Source: Wuchereria bancrofti
Taxonomy: Eukaryota; Nematoda; Chromadorea; Rhabditida; Onchocercidae
Assembly: GCA_005281725.1 (NCBI GenBank)
Contig: SSBO01000012.1
Span: 384,012-448,011, forward strand
Reading direction: 5' to 3'
DNA length: 64,000 bases
Below, one piece after another: positions 63,101-64,000 of the stretch (position 1 is its first letter; every line of letters starts with the position of its first letter). A model generated the notes under the pieces. That model had not been told where the DNA came from. It saw nothing but the letters and a program-made list of their open reading frames with translations, and ran no database searches. The position numbers and the translations under genes were made by a program.

Positions 63101-64000
63101 CTCCATACATTGTCCAGTCATTGTAGAAAATATCTGAAAGGTATCAGTTATTTTGCAATTTTTAAAAATTTTTATTTTGTTTCATTAAGCTTTTTTAGAT
63201 TTGTGAAATGAAGGCAAGAGAAAAAGAATAATAGAGAAATTAGGTCGGTTTTTCGATTAGTTGATAGTAGATTTTTTCAAATTATTATTTTAGCACCTAA
63301 CAAAAGGAAATTTGATTTTTCTTCACGATCATATCCTCATACACTTCGGCGTGCTTTATATATGCTCTGTGATCTGAGGTAAGTGCAATTTATGAAAGTT
63401 TTTGTCAAATTATGGTTATCTTTTTGAATGGAAAAGATCTTTATTGCAGTTAATTAATTGAAAGGCCACTATACCATATGCGTTCGTTAAGTAAATCTAA
63501 CATGTAACATCAAATGATATTTAGAGAGATTACTTTTTACAAAAGGCAATTCTGTAAATTTTTACAGGTAGCTAGCTATCCTATGCATCGTCCTTACTGA
63601 TGCAGCTTTTTTTAAACATGAATTGTTGATTTTAATAAATACAGTAAGCAAGTACAGAATAAAAAATCTGAAGAAATCTTTCACAGGTATTTGTTGTCTG
63701 TGGTCCCTTCACAGCAGGATTGGACACCTCAATTACGTGAAAATTTTCTTTCTGGATGTTCTTCCTTTATACGGTTTCTTTCATTTATGCAGGTAATTGC
63801 TTAATTTTGCCTGTACTTTGTTAGGAAGTTACAAACAAATGATGCGCAAATAGTGCTATTTTAAGATGACCGCTAATTTTATGTCTAAAATAGGAGTGTT
63901 TTTCTTTTGTTATCAGTGAATCAAAGTTGCAATTTAATAAATTTTAGGGTATGGATGAAGTTCGTCGTCAAACTGCAGAGCATCAAGTTTGGGAGCAGGA
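57180..64000 (+). CDS. ubr-1: UBR1/UBR2-type N-recognin E3 ubiquitin ligase (3' partial)
   Basis: An E3 ligase of the Arg/N-degron pathway: it binds basic or bulky N-termini and ubiquitinates the substrate. Fifteen exons seen: 57180-57336, 58492-58657, 59083-59161, 59343-59455, 59759-59890, 60009-60084, 60650-60790, 61144-61285, 61647-61778, 62032-62120, 62658-62735, 63038-63140, 63294-63378, 63687-63792 and 63948-64000. Phases agree throughout, about 550 residues. The UBR box, about residues 94-163, carries its zinc ligands: [35 protein letters not shown], then [11 protein letters not shown] and a final CKLH. Later pieces follow UBR1/2 in order: [50 protein letters not shown] and QGMDEVRRQ. 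The ClpS-like fold, RING and C-terminal domains, about 1300 more residues in the family, lie beyond the window. Exon 4 uses a weak TTTTGAG acceptor, chosen because it restores the UBR box spacing. Confidence 0.96.
61858..61887. repeat. 14-bp inverted repeat with a 2-base spacer
   Basis: AAATTAGTAGATCT, then AA, then the exact reverse complement AGATCTACTAATTT, inside the ubr-1 intron 61779-62031. It would form a stable small hairpin in the pre-mRNA. Confidence 0.92.
62294..62458 (-). other. Antisense 54-codon open frame inside a ubr-1 intron, unrecognised
   Basis: On the minus strand ATG at 62458 opens 54 codons to TAA at 62294-62296. The first 47 codons, 62458-62318, have normal coding-like composition and G+C well above the flanking intron. 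The product starts [17 protein letters not shown], continues with [10 protein letters not shown] and ends in a basic helix-like [15 protein letters not shown]. The last residues run into TATA-rich sequence. I recognise no family. It may be an exon of a nested gene, a retroposed gene fragment or chance. No partner exon was found in the intron. Confidence 0.35.

Overview
This window looks like a nematode nuclear contig, probably a clade III (spirurid or filarial-like) worm. The base composition is extremely A+T-rich, introns are AT-rich and 50 bp to over 1 kb long with short TTTCAG/TTTTAG acceptors, and the genes are classic nematode families: a ShKT-tailed M14 carboxypeptidase, a cuticlin-type ZP protein and a nematode-style secreted PLA2. 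The species assignment is inference. No prokaryotic, viral or Wolbachia-like block was recognised.

Layout. 1-5429 (+): the 3' part of a zinc carboxypeptidase whose 5' end is disturbed by a 9-N gap flanked by a near-identical repeat. 5430-24341: about 19 kb with no gene I can support, full of microsatellites, purine tracts, minisatellites and a perfect 38-bp palindrome. 24342-31321 (-): a 15-exon ZP-domain/transmembrane cuticlin-like gene, missing its first exon. 31322-36316: no gene, one degenerate minisatellite. 36317-38277 (-): a six-exon secreted phospholipase A2-like gene. 38278-44873: no complete gene. It holds a 1.1-kb near-identical duplication on either side of a single N, plus one orphan coding-like exon. 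44874-48386 (-): an RPAP3-like TPR cochaperone. 49641-55040 (-): the exocyst subunit SEC-10, all 16 exons. 57180-64000 (+): the first 15 exons of a UBR1/UBR2-type N-recognin E3 ligase, running off the end of the window.

Exons were joined by hand. In each joined model every junction keeps frame with GT/AG borders, and the SEC-10, RPAP3, PLA2 and UBR-1 chains close or continue without internal stops. SEC-10 and the RPAP3-like gene lie in the same orientation, SEC-10 upstream, and both have a splice-acceptor-like site just upstream of the ATG. SL trans-splicing or an operon is therefore possible. SEC-10 and UBR-1 are divergent and share a roughly 2-kb promoter region. The remaining genes are not obviously linked in function, apart from three being secreted or surface proteins (carboxypeptidase, ZP protein, PLA2).

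The less ordinary signals are an unexplained antisense open frame inside a ubr-1 intron, a composition island near 20.7 kb, several perfect palindromes, and two gap-flanking duplications that look like unmerged haplotypes rather than biology.
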